A program made the translations under genes and the position numbers. The notes beneath the pieces are model-generated. The model worked only from the letters and a program-made list of their open reading frames with translations. It ran no database searches and had not been told where the DNA came from. Positions 44,911 through 53,976 of a stretch of 64,000 nucleotides of DNA are shown here, piece by piece. The stretch lies in assembly GCF_040120695.1 (NCBI RefSeq), contig NZ_JBEEAC010000004.1:310001-374000 (forward strand), written 5' to 3'. Positions within the stretch are counted from its first letter, which is position 1; every line of letters begins with the position of its first letter. The stretch is from Plantactinospora sp040120695 (lineage in GTDB: Bacteria; Actinomycetota; Actinomycetes; Mycobacteriales; Micromonosporaceae).

Positions 44911-45750
44911 GTGCCGGCGGTGGAGAACGCTTCGGATGGTGCGGCAGTGGCGGCCGGGAACGGACACGGGCTCTCCGGCCTGCCGGACGCCGGTGCCTTT
45001 CTGGCCCGGTTGACCCGGCTCGACCCGGGTGCGGTGGTCCGGCTCCGGTCCGGGTCGCCCGGCGGGGCGGCCGGTGGTCCGGACCGGACAGTGCTCTGGG
45101 CACGGCTGCCCTGGGACGTGCTGGTCGGCCGGGTGGTCGCCGGGGCCGGTCCCGGCGACGCCACGGTCTCCGCCGCCGAGCTGCTGGCCGAACTCGGCCG
45201 CGGTGGTGCGGCGCTGCCCCGACGCCGGGACGCCGACTGGCGCTGGCCGGTGCCGGGTGGGCCCGGAACGGTGGTGGAGACGATCGCCGGTGCCGAACTG
45301 CGCCGGATCGCGGTCGCGGCCGCGCAGACCCTGCGCGGGGCCGCCGCCGAGGGCGTCGCCGGGCGGGCGGTGGGTCAGCGCGCGGTCCGGGACGCCCTGC
45401 TCGACCATGTCGCGGTGGTGGTGACCGGACCGCCGTCGACCACCGATCCGATGCCCGCCCCCGGCGCCGTTCCGGCTTCCGGCCCAACCGGCGCCGATCC
45501 GGTGCCGGTACCCGGCACCGTCGGTGCCGGTCCGGCTTCCGGCGGCGGCCGGATCGAGATCTCTCAACGGCTCGTCCAGGCCATCGTCCGGATGGGCTTT
45601 CTCGGCTCCTCCGGCTCCGCCGGGCAGGACGCCGTACAGGTCCGGATCATGGGACGTTGGGTTGGCTTGGCCGCACCATTCGGAGTGGCATGGTCACAGA
45701 AAGTCAGTCAGCTTGCGATAAAACCGGCGCGTGATCACCCGAACGGCTGA
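44911..45750 (+). CDS. conserved hypothetical protein (third gene of the ettA operon)
   Basis: About 279 residues from GTG 44911 with GGGAG upstream. No known domain is recognised. The first half is Ala/Gly/Arg-rich with segments FLARLTRLDPGAVVRLRS and TVLWARLPWDVLVGRVV, and contains the helical AELRRIAVAAAQTLRGAAAEG. A Pro/Ala linker (about 185-215) separates a C-terminal piece RIEISQRLVQAIVRMGFLG ending QVRIMGRWVGLAAPFGVAW. The protein has no signal peptide or membrane helix. Tight spacing with the thioesterase gene suggests a shared job that cannot be named. Confidence 0.7.
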   Translation: MPAVENASDGAAVAAGNGHGLSGLPDAGAFLARLTRLDPGAVVRLRSGSPGGAAGGPDRTVLWARLPWDVLVGRVVAGAGPGDATVSAAELLAELGRGGAALPRRRDADWRWPVPGGPGTVVETIAGAELRRIAVAAAQTLRGAAAEGVAGRAVGQRAVRDALLDHVAVVVTGPPSTTDPMPAPGAVPASGPTGADPVPVPGTVGAGPASGGGRIEISQRLVQAIVRMGFLGSSGSAGQDAVQVRIMGRWVGLAAPFGVAWSQKVSQLAIKPARDHPNG

Positions 45751-45881
45751 TGAGGCATGGTCCATCCGTCCTGGGGCTGTAGTTGGGGGGGTGCTTCAAG
45801 CCGGCTGTACGGGTACCGTCGGGCCTCGGATCCAACGCAACGTAGGCACGTGGATCCGCTGGGGAGTGAGGTGCGCAAGCG

Positions 45882-46484
45882 ATGCCGTGGTGGTCATGGC
45901 GCCCCGGCCACGCCGGTGGCGGCGAGCCGGAAACTCGAAGCAGGATCCCGTCGGACGGCGCAGTCCGAGTCGGGCCGCCAGCCCCCCGGGAGCCGGAACA
46001 CGACTCCCGACCGGAACCCGATGCCCGGCCGGGGGACCGGGCTTCGATCAGGGAGATCCCCCCGGTGATCGCGCCGGTGACGCTACGCCGGGTCGGTGAC
46101 GCGCTGGACCTGCTCGACGTGCGCTACCTCGCCGACGGCGACGGCAGCCTGCTGGCCATGTGGGAGCGGCACGCCGTGCTGTTCGCCCTGGAGGGGCCGG
46201 ACGACGAGATCCTCGTGATGCGGGCCCGTCCACACTCCACCGTGCCGCCGGACTGGGCCGACCGGGCCTACCGGGTGGTCAACGAGTGGAACCACACCCG
46301 CCGGTTCTGTAAGGCGTACGTCGGTGACCCCACCGAGCGCGGCCAACTGCCGATCTACGCCGAGTTGCAGGTGCCGTTGAGCGCCGGCGCGCACGATGCC
46401 CTGCTCGTCGAGATGCTGGACTGCGGCGCCGCGGTGGCGACCACCTTCGTCGACTGGCTGCACGACGAGGGCGCGCTGCTCTAG
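45882..46484 (+). CDS. YbjN-domain protein
   Basis: This 200-residue protein starts MPWWSWRPGHAG at ATG 45882 (GAGG upstream). After a disordered, charged stretch of about 60 residues comes a YbjN-type fold: LDLLDVRYLADGDGSLLAMWE, VNEWNHTRRFCKAYVGD and VPLSAGAHDALLVEMLDCG. YbjN relatives are small cytosolic proteins, structurally like type III secretion chaperones; molecular function is unclear. An ATG-less internal start at 46063 would remove the unfolded part, but the MPWW start has the better ribosome site. It converges on the globin gene. Confidence 0.78.
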   Translation: MPWWSWRPGHAGGGEPETRSRIPSDGAVRVGPPAPREPEHDSRPEPDARPGDRASIREIPPVIAPVTLRRVGDALDLLDVRYLADGDGSLLAMWERHAVLFALEGPDDEILVMRARPHSTVPPDWADRAYRVVNEWNHTRRFCKAYVGDPTERGQLPIYAELQVPLSAGAHDALLVEMLDCGAAVATTFVDWLHDEGALL

Positions 46485-46510
46485 GCGCGACCGGCTGCCG
46501 GGGCCGACGC

Positions 46511-46942
46511 TCAGTGCGCAGCCCCCGGCGTCTCGTCCATTGTGTTGACCATGAAGTAGGCGGCCCGTTCGAGGTACTGCCACAGGGTCGCGTCCTGCTC
46601 CGGCGACAACTCCAGCCGGTCCATCGCCCGCCGCATGTGTCGCAGCCAGGCGTCCCGCTCGACCGGCCCGACCCGGTACGGCGCGTGCCGCATCCGCAGC
46701 CGGGGGTGCCCCCGCTGCGCGGAGTAGGTGTTCGGGCCACCCCAGTACTGGATCAGGAAGAGCCTCAGTCGATCCGCCGCCGGGCCGAGGTCCTCCTCCG
46801 GGTACATCGGCCGGAGCACCGGGTCGGTGGCGACACCCGCGTAGAACTCGTCGACCAGTCGCCGGAAGGCGGGCTCGCCACCGATCTCCTCGTAGAAGGT
46901 CGGTGACGGGCGGGTCTGCTCTCGCTCACCTGCGGGATTCAC
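46511..46942 (-). CDS. group II truncated haemoglobin (GlbO type)
   Basis: This 143-residue protein has a 2-over-2 globin fold. FYEEIGGEPAFRRLVDEFYAGV (in part YEEIGGEPAFRRLVDEFY) is the usual opening; GGPNTYSAQRGHPRLRMRH carries the proximal His (F8) region, with PRLRMRH the signature of group II. WLRHMRRAMD provides the group II Trp G8. GlbO proteins bind O2/NO and are proposed to aid respiration or detoxify NO. GTG 46942 follows GGATGGAG closely. Confidence 0.9.
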   Translation of the reverse strand: MNPAGEREQTRPSPTFYEEIGGEPAFRRLVDEFYAGVATDPVLRPMYPEEDLGPAADRLRLFLIQYWGGPNTYSAQRGHPRLRMRHAPYRVGPVERDAWLRHMRRAMDRLELSPEQDATLWQYLERAAYFMVNTMDETPGAAH

Positions 46943-47113
46943 CGCTCCATCCTGCCATCCGGTTCGGCGATCGACCGCAGCCGGAGCCGTCCCCCGGGTG
47001 CGGGGTGCCTCACACCGTGCCGACCGCCGCCCTGGCGCGGGGCACAGACGGCCCCGAGCTGCCCGCCTCCGCCTCGGACGGCCCCGAGAGGCCCAGAAGA
47101 TGCCCGCTGCGCC

Positions 47114-48484
47114 TCAGACAGCCCCGATGCCCGCCTCCGAGGAGGGCGGCCGGGGATTGGGCGGGGACGTACGCCCCGGCCGGGCCGGGGCCGACTCGGC
47201 CGCGGCCTCCCGCTCGGCGGAACGGCGCTGGGCCGCCGCGATCGCCGCGTCGAACCGCTCGGACCGCGGCCAGTGCAGTGCCAGCAGCAGCATCAGCAGC
47301 ACTCCGGCGGCGCTCCACAGCCCCACCACCCCGGGAATGGTGAACCGCTCGGCCAGCAGGCCGGTGGCGAGCACCGCGACGCCCTGCACCACCTGTACGC
47401 CGGTGTTCATCACGCCGTTGGCCCGGGCCCGGTAGCCGTGCGGCAGAGCGAGCACGAACAGTCCGTTCGTCACCGGCAGCAGCCCGGCGACCGCGAAGCC
47501 CGAGACCGCGGCCAGCAGCGCGACCACCGCCGGCGGTGGGTTGAGGAGCGCGGGCACCAGGGCCAGCGGGGCGAGTACCGCGAACGGTCGCACCAGGGCG
47601 CGGCGCAGGTCCGGCCGGACGGCCCGGCCGACCAGCAGGCCACCGACGATGAAACCGGCCGGTGCGGCGACCATGATCAGCGCCTGGGTGGCGCTCCGCT
47701 CGGCGCCCGTGCCCGCGAACTCGGTGGCCCAGGCCGCGGCCAACCCCTCCGGGACGATCGCGAAGAGCATCGCGCAGAACACCATGATCGCGATGGCCCG
47801 CAGCACCGGGGTGCCGAATACCAGGGCGAACCCGGCGCCGGTCTCCCGGAGCAGGTGTCGCCGGCCGTGCTCGGGCGGCACGGCGGGCCGGTGCCGGACG
47901 CCGAACCAGAGGATCGACGCGGAGACCCCGAACGCGGCGGCGTTGAGGAGCAGGGCCAGGGCCGGACTGTAGAGCGCGATGCCGGCCCCGACGGCATAGC
48001 CGAGGACCTGTGCCGCCTGGCTCGCGCTGCCGTGCAGGGAGAGCGCGACGACCAGCCGGTCTCCGGTGAGCAGGAGCGGGAGCATCGCGGACCGGGCCGC
48101 CTGGCTGGGCGGATTTGCCAGGGTCGCCGCGAAGAGCAGGGCCAGGATCACCGGCGTGTCCAGCCCGTCGATCGCGATGGCCGCGTACAGCGGCAGCCGG
48201 ATCAGGTCGCAGATCACCATGACGGTCCGGTACGGGTACCGGTCGGCGAGGGTGGTCAGCAGTGGGCCACCGACCAGCCACGGCAGGTAACTGGTGGCGA
48301 AGGCGGCCGCGGAGAGGGCGACGGACTGGCTCTGCTGGTAGACCAGCAGCGTGACGGCGGCCTTGGCGAGATAGTCCCCGGTCCAGGTCAGTACGGTGGC
48401 CGCGAAGACCGCCCGGTATTCACGCTGGGCGAACACTTCCCGAAAGGTTGCCTGCCGCTCAGGAGTGTGTGTCTCTTCGGACAC
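47114..48484 (-). CDS. MFS transporter
   Basis: This 456-residue protein has 12 predicted membrane helices. It starts RQATFREVFAQREYRAVF, common in actinobacterial MFS (DHA3-like) proteins, and has the loop 2-3 motif LADRYPYRTVM matching the MFS A motif. A central loop carries RHRPAVPPEHGRR, and a Pro/Ser/Arg-rich cytosolic tail of about 40 residues closes it. Substrate specificity cannot be read. GTG 48484 has GGAGG upstream. A 15-base palindrome 53 bases upstream is a candidate operator. Confidence 0.85.
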   Translation of the reverse strand: MSEETHTPERQATFREVFAQREYRAVFAATVLTWTGDYLAKAAVTLLVYQQSQSVALSAAAFATSYLPWLVGGPLLTTLADRYPYRTVMVICDLIRLPLYAAIAIDGLDTPVILALLFAATLANPPSQAARSAMLPLLLTGDRLVVALSLHGSASQAAQVLGYAVGAGIALYSPALALLLNAAAFGVSASILWFGVRHRPAVPPEHGRRHLLRETGAGFALVFGTPVLRAIAIMVFCAMLFAIVPEGLAAAWATEFAGTGAERSATQALIMVAAPAGFIVGGLLVGRAVRPDLRRALVRPFAVLAPLALVPALLNPPPAVVALLAAVSGFAVAGLLPVTNGLFVLALPHGYRARANGVMNTGVQVVQGVAVLATGLLAERFTIPGVVGLWSAAGVLLMLLLALHWPRSERFDAAIAAAQRRSAEREAAAESAPARPGRTSPPNPRPPSSEAGIGAV

Positions 48485-48536
48485 CGGTGGGCCTCCATCG
48501 TTCTCGACCGCTGACCAAATGTGATGGGGCTGCCGG

Positions 48537-48551
48537 GAACGTTAGACGTTC
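48537..48551. promoter_or_regulatory. palindromic operator candidate upstream of the MFS gene
   Basis: GAACGT-TAG-ACGTTC is an exact 15-base palindrome with a 3-base centre in the AT-richer region before the transporter start. TetR- and MarR-type regulators of efflux pumps bind such sites, but no regulator gene is adjacent. Confidence 0.4.
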
Positions 48552-48780
48552 GGATCAGCAAGGTCTTCATTACGCTCCGGGAGGGAGCTAGTTCTGGATT
48601 CTGCCCGATCGTATGACGACTGGCTAGGGTAAACGGATAGATCGTCGCATCTCCGACTGGTCGAACGGACGATACCGGACCGCCCACACGGTACGCGACC
48701 CCTGACAGCCGGCTCTCTGGCCGGACCATCCGGTACGCCCACGGCACCGTCCGGCGTAGGTGGCCCAGCACCGTTCCGGG

Positions 48781-48805
48781 TAGCCGGCCCGGCTGTGCCG
48801 GCCTA
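48781..48805 (-). terminator. possible terminator after mscS
   Basis: TAGCCGGC pairs with GCCGGC-c-TA (one bulge), about 26 bases past the mscS stop. Confidence 0.4.
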
Positions 48806-48831
48806 GCCGGCCGGGTTGTGCCGCTGGCGGG

Positions 48832-49905
48832 TCAGGTCGCTCCACCCTGGCCGGTCTCGCCGTCGCCCGGCGGGGTCGACGGCCGGGGGAACATCCTGGT
48901 CGCCGCGATGCCGGCGGTGATGCCCGAGTTCTCCAACGCCTCGGCCAGCCGGCGGCGCAGTTCCCGGGCGATTGCGAACTGCCCCTCGGCGGTCGTCTTG
49001 GCGACCGTCCGGATCACCGAGCCGTCCACGGTGATCTGCTCGACCCCGACGACCTCGGGCGGCTCCACCAGCTCCGGTGCGAAGTCCGGGTCGACCGCGA
49101 CCGAGGCGGCGGCGGTCCGCAGTACCGCCGTGGCCTCCTCGGTACGGGCGAAGCCGATCGGCATGTCCACCACGACCATCGCCCAGCCCTGGCTCTTGTT
49201 GCCGACCCGGATGATCTCGCCGTTGCGGATGTACCAGACGACTCCTCGGGCGTCCCGGACGGTGGTGATCCGCAGACCGACCGCCTCGACCACCCCGGTC
49301 GCCTCGCCGAGGTCCACCGTGTCCCCGACCCCGTACTGGTCCTCCAGCAGCATGAAGAGCCCGCTCAGCAGATCCTTGACCAGCGTCTGGGCGCCGAAGC
49401 CGAGGGCCAGGCCGGCGATGCCGGCACTGGCCAGCAACGGGGCCAGGTCGAAGCTGAGTTCGCTGAGGATCTGTAGCGCGGCGATCGCGAAGACCACCGC
49501 GGTGGTCGCGCTGCGCAGTACCGAGCCGATCGCCTCGGCCCGCTGCCGGCGCCGTTCGGGTACGACGGCCTGTGGGTCCCCCGCGGCACTGGGCGTACGC
49601 TCCCGCAGCGGCCGGAGCACCGTCGGGATCCGGCTCTCCGAGGTGCTTCGTACCAGCCGGTTGATGGTCCGGTGCAGCAGGAACCGCAGCAGGACCGCCA
49701 CCAGCAGGATCAGCAGGATCGTGGCCGGCTTGATCAGGAAGAGGTTGCTCCCCTCGGCGAACCACGCCGACCTGGTCACCCGGTAGACCTGATCGCAGAG
49801 CGGGTTGTCCAGGCAGCTCGGCGTGGGGTCCGGCGTCCCGGGGGCCGGCGTCTCGGCCAGCGGCATTCCGAGCACGGCGGCGGTGATCAGCGTCGCGGGG
49901 TTCAC
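48832..49905 (-). CDS. MscS-family mechanosensitive ion channel
   Basis: About 357 residues from GTG 49905 (GAAGG upstream); an in-frame ATG at 50031 would add 42 Arg-rich residues. There are two outer helices (ATILLILLVAVLLRFLL) then, after an Arg/Ala linker, TM2-TM3. The pore helix LLASAGIAGLALGFGAQTLVKDLLSG (in part AGIAGLALGFGAQTLVKD) shows the Gly/Ala packing and the conserved GFGAQ. The beta domain has DQYGVGDTVDLGEATG and the C-terminal alpha/beta part is present. It releases solutes during osmotic down-shock. It is divergent from the HNH gene; the roughly 330-base gap to that gene shows no clear feature beyond AT-rich stretches. Confidence 0.85.
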   Translation of the reverse strand: MNPATLITAAVLGMPLAETPAPGTPDPTPSCLDNPLCDQVYRVTRSAWFAEGSNLFLIKPATILLILLVAVLLRFLLHRTINRLVRSTSESRIPTVLRPLRERTPSAAGDPQAVVPERRRQRAEAIGSVLRSATTAVVFAIAALQILSELSFDLAPLLASAGIAGLALGFGAQTLVKDLLSGLFMLLEDQYGVGDTVDLGEATGVVEAVGLRITTVRDARGVVWYIRNGEIIRVGNKSQGWAMVVVDMPIGFARTEEATAVLRTAAASVAVDPDFAPELVEPPEVVGVEQITVDGSVIRTVAKTTAEGQFAIARELRRRLAEALENSGITAGIAATRMFPRPSTPPGDGETGQGGAT

Positions 49906-50249
49906 GAGTGCCTTCGTACCGTACCGGCGTCCGCCCGTCTCGGCCGACCCGCCGGCCGGTGGCCGACGGCGCTCGCGTCGTGGGGCGCGCCCGCGCCGAC
50001 ATCCGGCGGGGTGGGGGACGGAACCGGTCATCCTGCCACGGGACGTGAAAGCTTTCTGCGGGACCCCGGATTAGTGCGTGCAATCGCGCCAGCTATCGGG
50101 GACTATTGGCGCACGGACGCCGGTGATCTGCCGGCGTCGGCCGTGGTCATGGCGGCCGGTCGTCGCGTACTGCTCGGCCGGTCACCGGGGCGGGGCCGGC
50201 ACCGGGCGGGCGAGGGAGCGGACCGGAAACAACCGAGAGGGTGAGCGCG

Positions 50250-50783
50250 ATGCCTGACATACGACCCACGGCGGGCTCCGGAGCGTTGGTGCTCAATGCG
50301 ACCTATGAGCCGCTGTGTGTCGTTTCAGTGCGTCGAGCCGCCATTCTGGTTCTCTCCGCCAAAGCCGTCTGCGTGGCAGACGGGGACGGGATCCTGCACA
50401 GTGCCCGCAACTCCCTGCCGGTGCCGTCGGTCGTCCGGCTGACCCGGTTCGTCCGGGTGCCGTACCGGACCCACGTCGGGCTCTCCCGCCGGGCGATCTT
50501 CGCCCGTGACAACTGGCGCTGTGTCTACTGCCGAGGCCCGGCCGAGACCATCGACCACGTCTTCCCGCGCAGCCGGGGCGGCCGGCACGCCTGGGAGAAC
50601 GTCGTCGCGGCCTGCGCCCGGTGCAACCACACCAAGGGTGACAAGACCCCGGCCGAGCTGGGCTGGCGGCTACACTCGCTGCCGACCGCGCCGAAGGGCA
50701 TCGCGTGGCGGGTGCTGGGGCACCGGGCACCGGACCCACGCTGGGCGGACTGGCTGGACCTGTGCGAGGCCGAGGCGGCCTGA
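50250..50783 (+). CDS. HNH endonuclease family protein
   Basis: This 177-residue protein starts at ATG 50250 (GAGAGGG upstream; GTG 50241 is an alternative). The N-terminus (LVLNATYEPLCVVSVRRA) and middle (LTRFVRVPYRTHVGLSRRAIF) are those of the widespread actinobacterial HNH family. The nuclease core is RCVYCRGPAETIDHVFPRSRGG followed by NVVAACARCNHTKGDKTP: a CxxC...CxxC zinc site framing the DHV-N-H catalytic motif. Exact role is unknown; the family is chromosomal and not linked to a phage or restriction unit here. It converges on the sortase gene. Confidence 0.88.
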   Translation: MPDIRPTAGSGALVLNATYEPLCVVSVRRAAILVLSAKAVCVADGDGILHSARNSLPVPSVVRLTRFVRVPYRTHVGLSRRAIFARDNWRCVYCRGPAETIDHVFPRSRGGRHAWENVVAACARCNHTKGDKTPAELGWRLHSLPTAPKGIAWRVLGHRAPDPRWADWLDLCEAEAA

Positions 50784-50821
50784 GAGCGCCCGTCCCCGGT
50801 CACGCCCCGGCGGGCGGAGAC

Positions 50822-51649
50822 TCAGGTGTGCCGGGCCGAGACCAGGGACGCGAACACGACGACATTGTCGGAGTATCCGGTGGAGCCGCCGACCCAGCGA
50901 CCGCCGCAGGTGATCAGCCGGAGTGACGGCCGGCTGAAGTCGCCGTAGACCTGGTCCACCGGCAGATCGGACTTGTTGAACCGCCTGACGGAGTTGACCT
51001 CGAAGACCGCCACCGACCGGTCCTCCCGATCGATCTCGATCTTGGCGCCGGGGCGCAGCCCGGCCAGGTCGTGGAAGACGGCCGGTCCGGTCCGGGTGTC
51101 GACGTGGCCGACGATCACCGACGGCCCGTACTGACCCGGGGTCGGGCTCTGGCGGTACCAGCCGGCCTCCTCCCGGCGGTCCGACGCCGGCACCTCGATG
51201 GTGCCGTCCGGTGCCACCCCGACCGGGTGCACCGGCGCGGTCAGATCGAGCGACCGGATGCCGATCTCCACCGGCGGGCTCGACTCCAGCACCGGAAACT
51301 TGCGGGGCGGTGCCGGGGCGCCGAACGGCAGCCCGCTGGGCAGCAGGACCATCCCGGTGACGCTCTGCACCCCGAAGAGGGTGACAAGCAGGCCCAGCAG
51401 CAGGGTGATCACGGGTACCGGGCCGGGCCGGCGGGCCCAGCGGCGTCGGCCCACCCACCGGGGCGACCGGGGCGGCGCGGTGTCCAGGGTGCCGGGCGGG
51501 GTGCCGTCGACCGGATCCGGGCTGGTGATGCTCGCCGCGGTGGCCTGCCGGGCGAGCCGGGCCGTGCGGTGTCGCCACCGCGCGGTACGCGCCCACCAAC
51601 GGCCGGTCCGGCCCCGCCACGTGCCGTCGCCCGTGGAGAAGCGGAACAT
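50822..51649 (-). CDS. class F sortase
   Basis: About 275 residues from ATG 51649. A basic cytosolic N-terminus of about 75 residues is followed by one membrane helix (PVITLLLGLLVTLFGVQSV). The extracellular domain opens with the class F pattern IRSLDLTAPVHPVGV and VPASDRREEAGWY. The catalytic His is in VIVGHVDT (about 183), Cys in RLITCGGRW (about 249), and Arg in the preceding strand. Class F is the actinobacterial type with LPxTG-like substrates. It is preceded 13 bases upstream by a secreted TM-anchored protein gene. The LPITG protein at 20.5 kb is a plausible substrate. Confidence 0.88.
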   Translation of the reverse strand: MFRFSTGDGTWRGRTGRWWARTARWRHRTARLARQATAASITSPDPVDGTPPGTLDTAPPRSPRWVGRRRWARRPGPVPVITLLLGLLVTLFGVQSVTGMVLLPSGLPFGAPAPPRKFPVLESSPPVEIGIRSLDLTAPVHPVGVAPDGTIEVPASDRREEAGWYRQSPTPGQYGPSVIVGHVDTRTGPAVFHDLAGLRPGAKIEIDREDRSVAVFEVNSVRRFNKSDLPVDQVYGDFSRPSLRLITCGGRWVGGSTGYSDNVVVFASLVSARHT

Positions 51650-51662
51650 GCCGGCCCGCGGG

Positions 51663-52184
51663 TCAACTACCCGGTTCGGTACGCCGCCGCCGGCCGGCCA
51701 CCCCGAACCCGAGCGCCAGCACGACGATGCCGAGACCACCGGCGATCATCAGCGTCCCGCCCGGTCCGCCCGCCGTACCGCCACCGCCGGTGGCCGGTCC
51801 CTGGCTGCCCTGACTCATGTTCACCACGGTCAGCGTGGTGGTGGCGTTGTTGCCGTTCTGCTCGCAGGCCAGGTTTACCGCGTACGCCCCGGGGGCCTTG
51901 CTGCCCGGGATCGTCACCGACCCGGTCAGGAAGCCGTTGTCGGGGCGCACGATCACCCGGCCGAACGCGTCCGAGTGCACCGTGGCCTGCTGGTTGTTCG
52001 CGCCGTCGCAACTCGCCCGGATGTTGACCCGGGTACCCGCCTGGGCGGTGTTCGGGGTGACCTCGACGAACGTGTTCGGTCCGGCCCGTACCGCGCTCAC
52101 GTTTCCGAACAGTGGCCCGGGAACCAGGGTGGCGACGGTGACGCCGGCGGCGATCGTACGGCCGACGACCTTGGCAGTGAGCAT
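51663..52184 (-). CDS. secreted protein with C-terminal membrane anchor (sortase operon partner)
   Basis: This 173-residue protein starts at ATG 52184 (GGGGAGGGAAG upstream). A signal peptide (AAGVTVATLVPGPLFGNVSAVRA) leads to an Ig-like domain with two Cys (TRVNIRASCDGANNQQ, AVNLACEQNGNN), a Gly-rich spacer, and a terminal helix MIAGGLGIVVLALGFGVAG plus RRRR. It has the layout of a sorting-signal protein, but the pentapeptide before the helix is not LPxTG (GGPGG). It is therefore either anchored as a membrane protein or carries a non-canonical signal. It is in an operon with the class F sortase. Confidence 0.72.
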   Translation of the reverse strand: MLTAKVVGRTIAAGVTVATLVPGPLFGNVSAVRAGPNTFVEVTPNTAQAGTRVNIRASCDGANNQQATVHSDAFGRVIVRPDNGFLTGSVTIPGSKAPGAYAVNLACEQNGNNATTTLTVVNMSQGSQGPATGGGGTAGGPGGTLMIAGGLGIVVLALGFGVAGRRRRTEPGS

Positions 52185-52331
52185 GACTTCCCTCCCCGGC
52201 GGTGCAACCCCTCGGCCGGGCACCCGTCGCGTCGGGCGCGGGTCGGGTGCGCGGCCACCGTCCCGGGACGTCTTCCCACCGACCGGGCGCACACACGCTC
52301 CCGGGCGGCTGAGAACAGACGGTCGCCCTGG

Positions 52332-52787
52332 TCAACCTCCTGACGCGGGCGGAACCGGGAGTACCGGGTGCCAGTCCAGCGGACTGGAGAGCACCATCGT
52401 GCTCGACGGCTGGCCGTACGGGGCGAGACGGTCGATCACCCGCTCGAACGTCTCGATCGACTCGGCCGCCACCTTGAGCATCGAGCAGGCGTCCCCGGTG
52501 ATCCGGTGTATCTCCAGGATCTCCGGCCAGTCCGGCACCTCCGGGTCCCGGAGGATGCATCGGGCTCCGTAACAGGACATCCGGATCATCGCGACCACGT
52601 TCCGGCCGGCCCGGGCCAGGTCGACGTGTGCGTGGTACCCGGTCACCACACCGGATTCCTCCAGCCGGCGGACCCGTTCGGCGACGGCCGGTGGCGAGAG
52701 GTGGACCCGGCGGGAGAGTTCGCTGAAGGAGAGCCGGGCATCCGCCTGGAGTTCCCGCAGCAGTGCCCAGTCCATCTCGTCCATCAT
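52332..52787 (-). CDS. Lrp/AsnC family transcriptional regulator
   Basis: This 151-residue protein has the N-terminal helix-turn-helix MDEMDWALLRELQADARLS, SRRVHLSPPAVAERVRRLEESG and the ligand-binding RAM domain (IHRITGDACSMLKVAAES, with the conserved GDxD-like turn as GDAC). It is divergent from kynA/kynU. In proteobacteria, KynR-type Lrp regulators bound to kynurenine control these genes, so the same role here is likely but inferred. The protein ends in a Pro/Ser-rich stretch. Confidence 0.88.
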   Translation of the reverse strand: MMDEMDWALLRELQADARLSFSELSRRVHLSPPAVAERVRRLEESGVVTGYHAHVDLARAGRNVVAMIRMSCYGARCILRDPEVPDWPEILEIHRITGDACSMLKVAAESIETFERVIDRLAPYGQPSSTMVLSSPLDWHPVLPVPPASGG

Positions 52788-52945
52788 CGTCTGCTCACTC
52801 TCGCCTGACCTGACCCCGTACTCCGGATCGACCTTTCAAACGTTAAGCCAATCCGCCGGCCAACCACACAAGCGCTGGACTTGAGCCCCTACCGCCGTTG
52901 GTCCGGCATTCCGTCCGCGGCGTCGGCGGCGAGATCATGACGGTA

Positions 52946-53040
52946 GCGGGCCACGGAACGCAGTGCGGGCCAACTCGAACCCGGCAGCGGGCCACGAAGA
53001 ATCCGGCAGCGGGCCACGAACCCGGCAGCGGGCACGGAAC
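52946..53040 (+). repeat. 19-22-bp tandem repeat in the kynA leader
   Basis: Four to five imperfect units of GCGGGCCACGAA-n-CCGGCA type (starts at 52946, 52965, 52987, 53009, 53028) run up to the ribosome site GGAGG of kynA. They lie in the divergent promoter/leader region between the Lrp gene and kynA. Confidence 0.75.
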
Positions 53041-53050
53041 GGAGGCGACG

Positions 53051-53953
53051 GTGGAGAGCATCCAGCGGCAGCGGCGACCTGGTCGACCCCGGGTACGTCC
53101 GGTGAACGCGGCGCAGCGGGCGGCCCGGGCGGCGGCGAACGGCGGCGAGCCGACCCTGGAACCGGTCGGACGTACGCCGTACGACGAGTACGTGCACGCC
53201 AGTACGCTGCATCGCCTCCAGCAGCCGCTGAGCCGGGATCCCGGCGAGATGTCGTTCCTGATGGTCAGCCAGATCATGGAGCTGTACTTCGGGCTGACCT
53301 GCTTCGAGTTGCGCGAGGCGCGGCAGCGGCTGCGCGCCGACGACCTGTGGGGCGCGCTCGCCCCGCTGCACCGGGCCGCCCTGCACCTGGAGGGGCTGAA
53401 CGCGGCCTGGCGGGGACTGCGCTGGATGACCCCCGCCGACTTCAACCGGTTCCGCAACCTGCTCGGCGAGGGCTCCGGGTTCCAGTCCGCGATGTACCGG
53501 CAGCTGGAGTTCCTGCTCGGGTTGAAGTCCGCCAGCATGGTCCGGCCGTTCCATCGGCAGCCGAAGGTCCACGCGGAACTTGTCGAGACGCTCCGAGCGC
53601 CGAGTGTCTGGGACGAGGTGGCCGCCCTGCTGGCCCGCCGGGGCTTCGACCTGCCGGCCGCGCTGTCGCATCGGGACTTCTCCGCCGAGGCCGAGCCGAG
53701 CGCCGAGCTGACCGCCGCCTGGGTGGAGATCTACGCCGACACCGGCCCGGACAACCACCTGCGGCAGCTGGGCGAGACGCTGGTGGAGATCGCCGAACAG
53801 TTCGACGACTGGCGGCACCAGCACCTGAAGGCGGTACGCCGAACCATGGGTGCCAAGGTCGGTACCGGCGGGTCGGCGGGCGCGGCCTGGCTGCGCCGGA
53901 GCATGGCCCGGGAGGTCTTCCCCGAGCTGTGGGCTGCCCGGACGGAGATGTAG
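53051..53953 (+). CDS. kynA: tryptophan 2,3-dioxygenase KynA
   Basis: This 300-residue heme dioxygenase opens the indole ring of L-Trp to N-formylkynurenine. GTG 53051 follows GGAGG at good spacing; the upstream frame only covers the repeat leader. Markers: YDEYVHASTLHRLQQ with the heme-side His region, FLMVSQIMELYFGL, FNRFRNLLGEGSGFQSAMYR (in part RNLLGEGSGFQS), HQHLKAVRRTMG carrying the proximal heme His, and GTGGSAGAAWLRR. The first roughly 40 residues are Arg-rich and not family-typical. The formamidase step (KynB) has no gene in this window. Confidence 0.95.
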   Translation: MESIQRQRRPGRPRVRPVNAAQRAARAAANGGEPTLEPVGRTPYDEYVHASTLHRLQQPLSRDPGEMSFLMVSQIMELYFGLTCFELREARQRLRADDLWGALAPLHRAALHLEGLNAAWRGLRWMTPADFNRFRNLLGEGSGFQSAMYRQLEFLLGLKSASMVRPFHRQPKVHAELVETLRAPSVWDEVAALLARRGFDLPAALSHRDFSAEAEPSAELTAAWVEIYADTGPDNHLRQLGETLVEIAEQFDDWRHQHLKAVRRTMGAKVGTGGSAGAAWLRRSMAREVFPELWAARTEM

Positions 53954-53976
53954 TGCCGGCGGCTACCGTTCCGTTC

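Larger units (their letters stand above)
48485..48831. other. intergenic region between the MFS gene and mscS
   Basis: This 347-base gap separates two same-strand genes. Part of it (48500-48660) is noticeably AT-richer than the genome average and contains the palindrome described separately and a TAGGGTAAACGG stretch. No coding frame, tRNA or riboswitch was recognised; a small RNA cannot be excluded. Confidence 0.45.
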
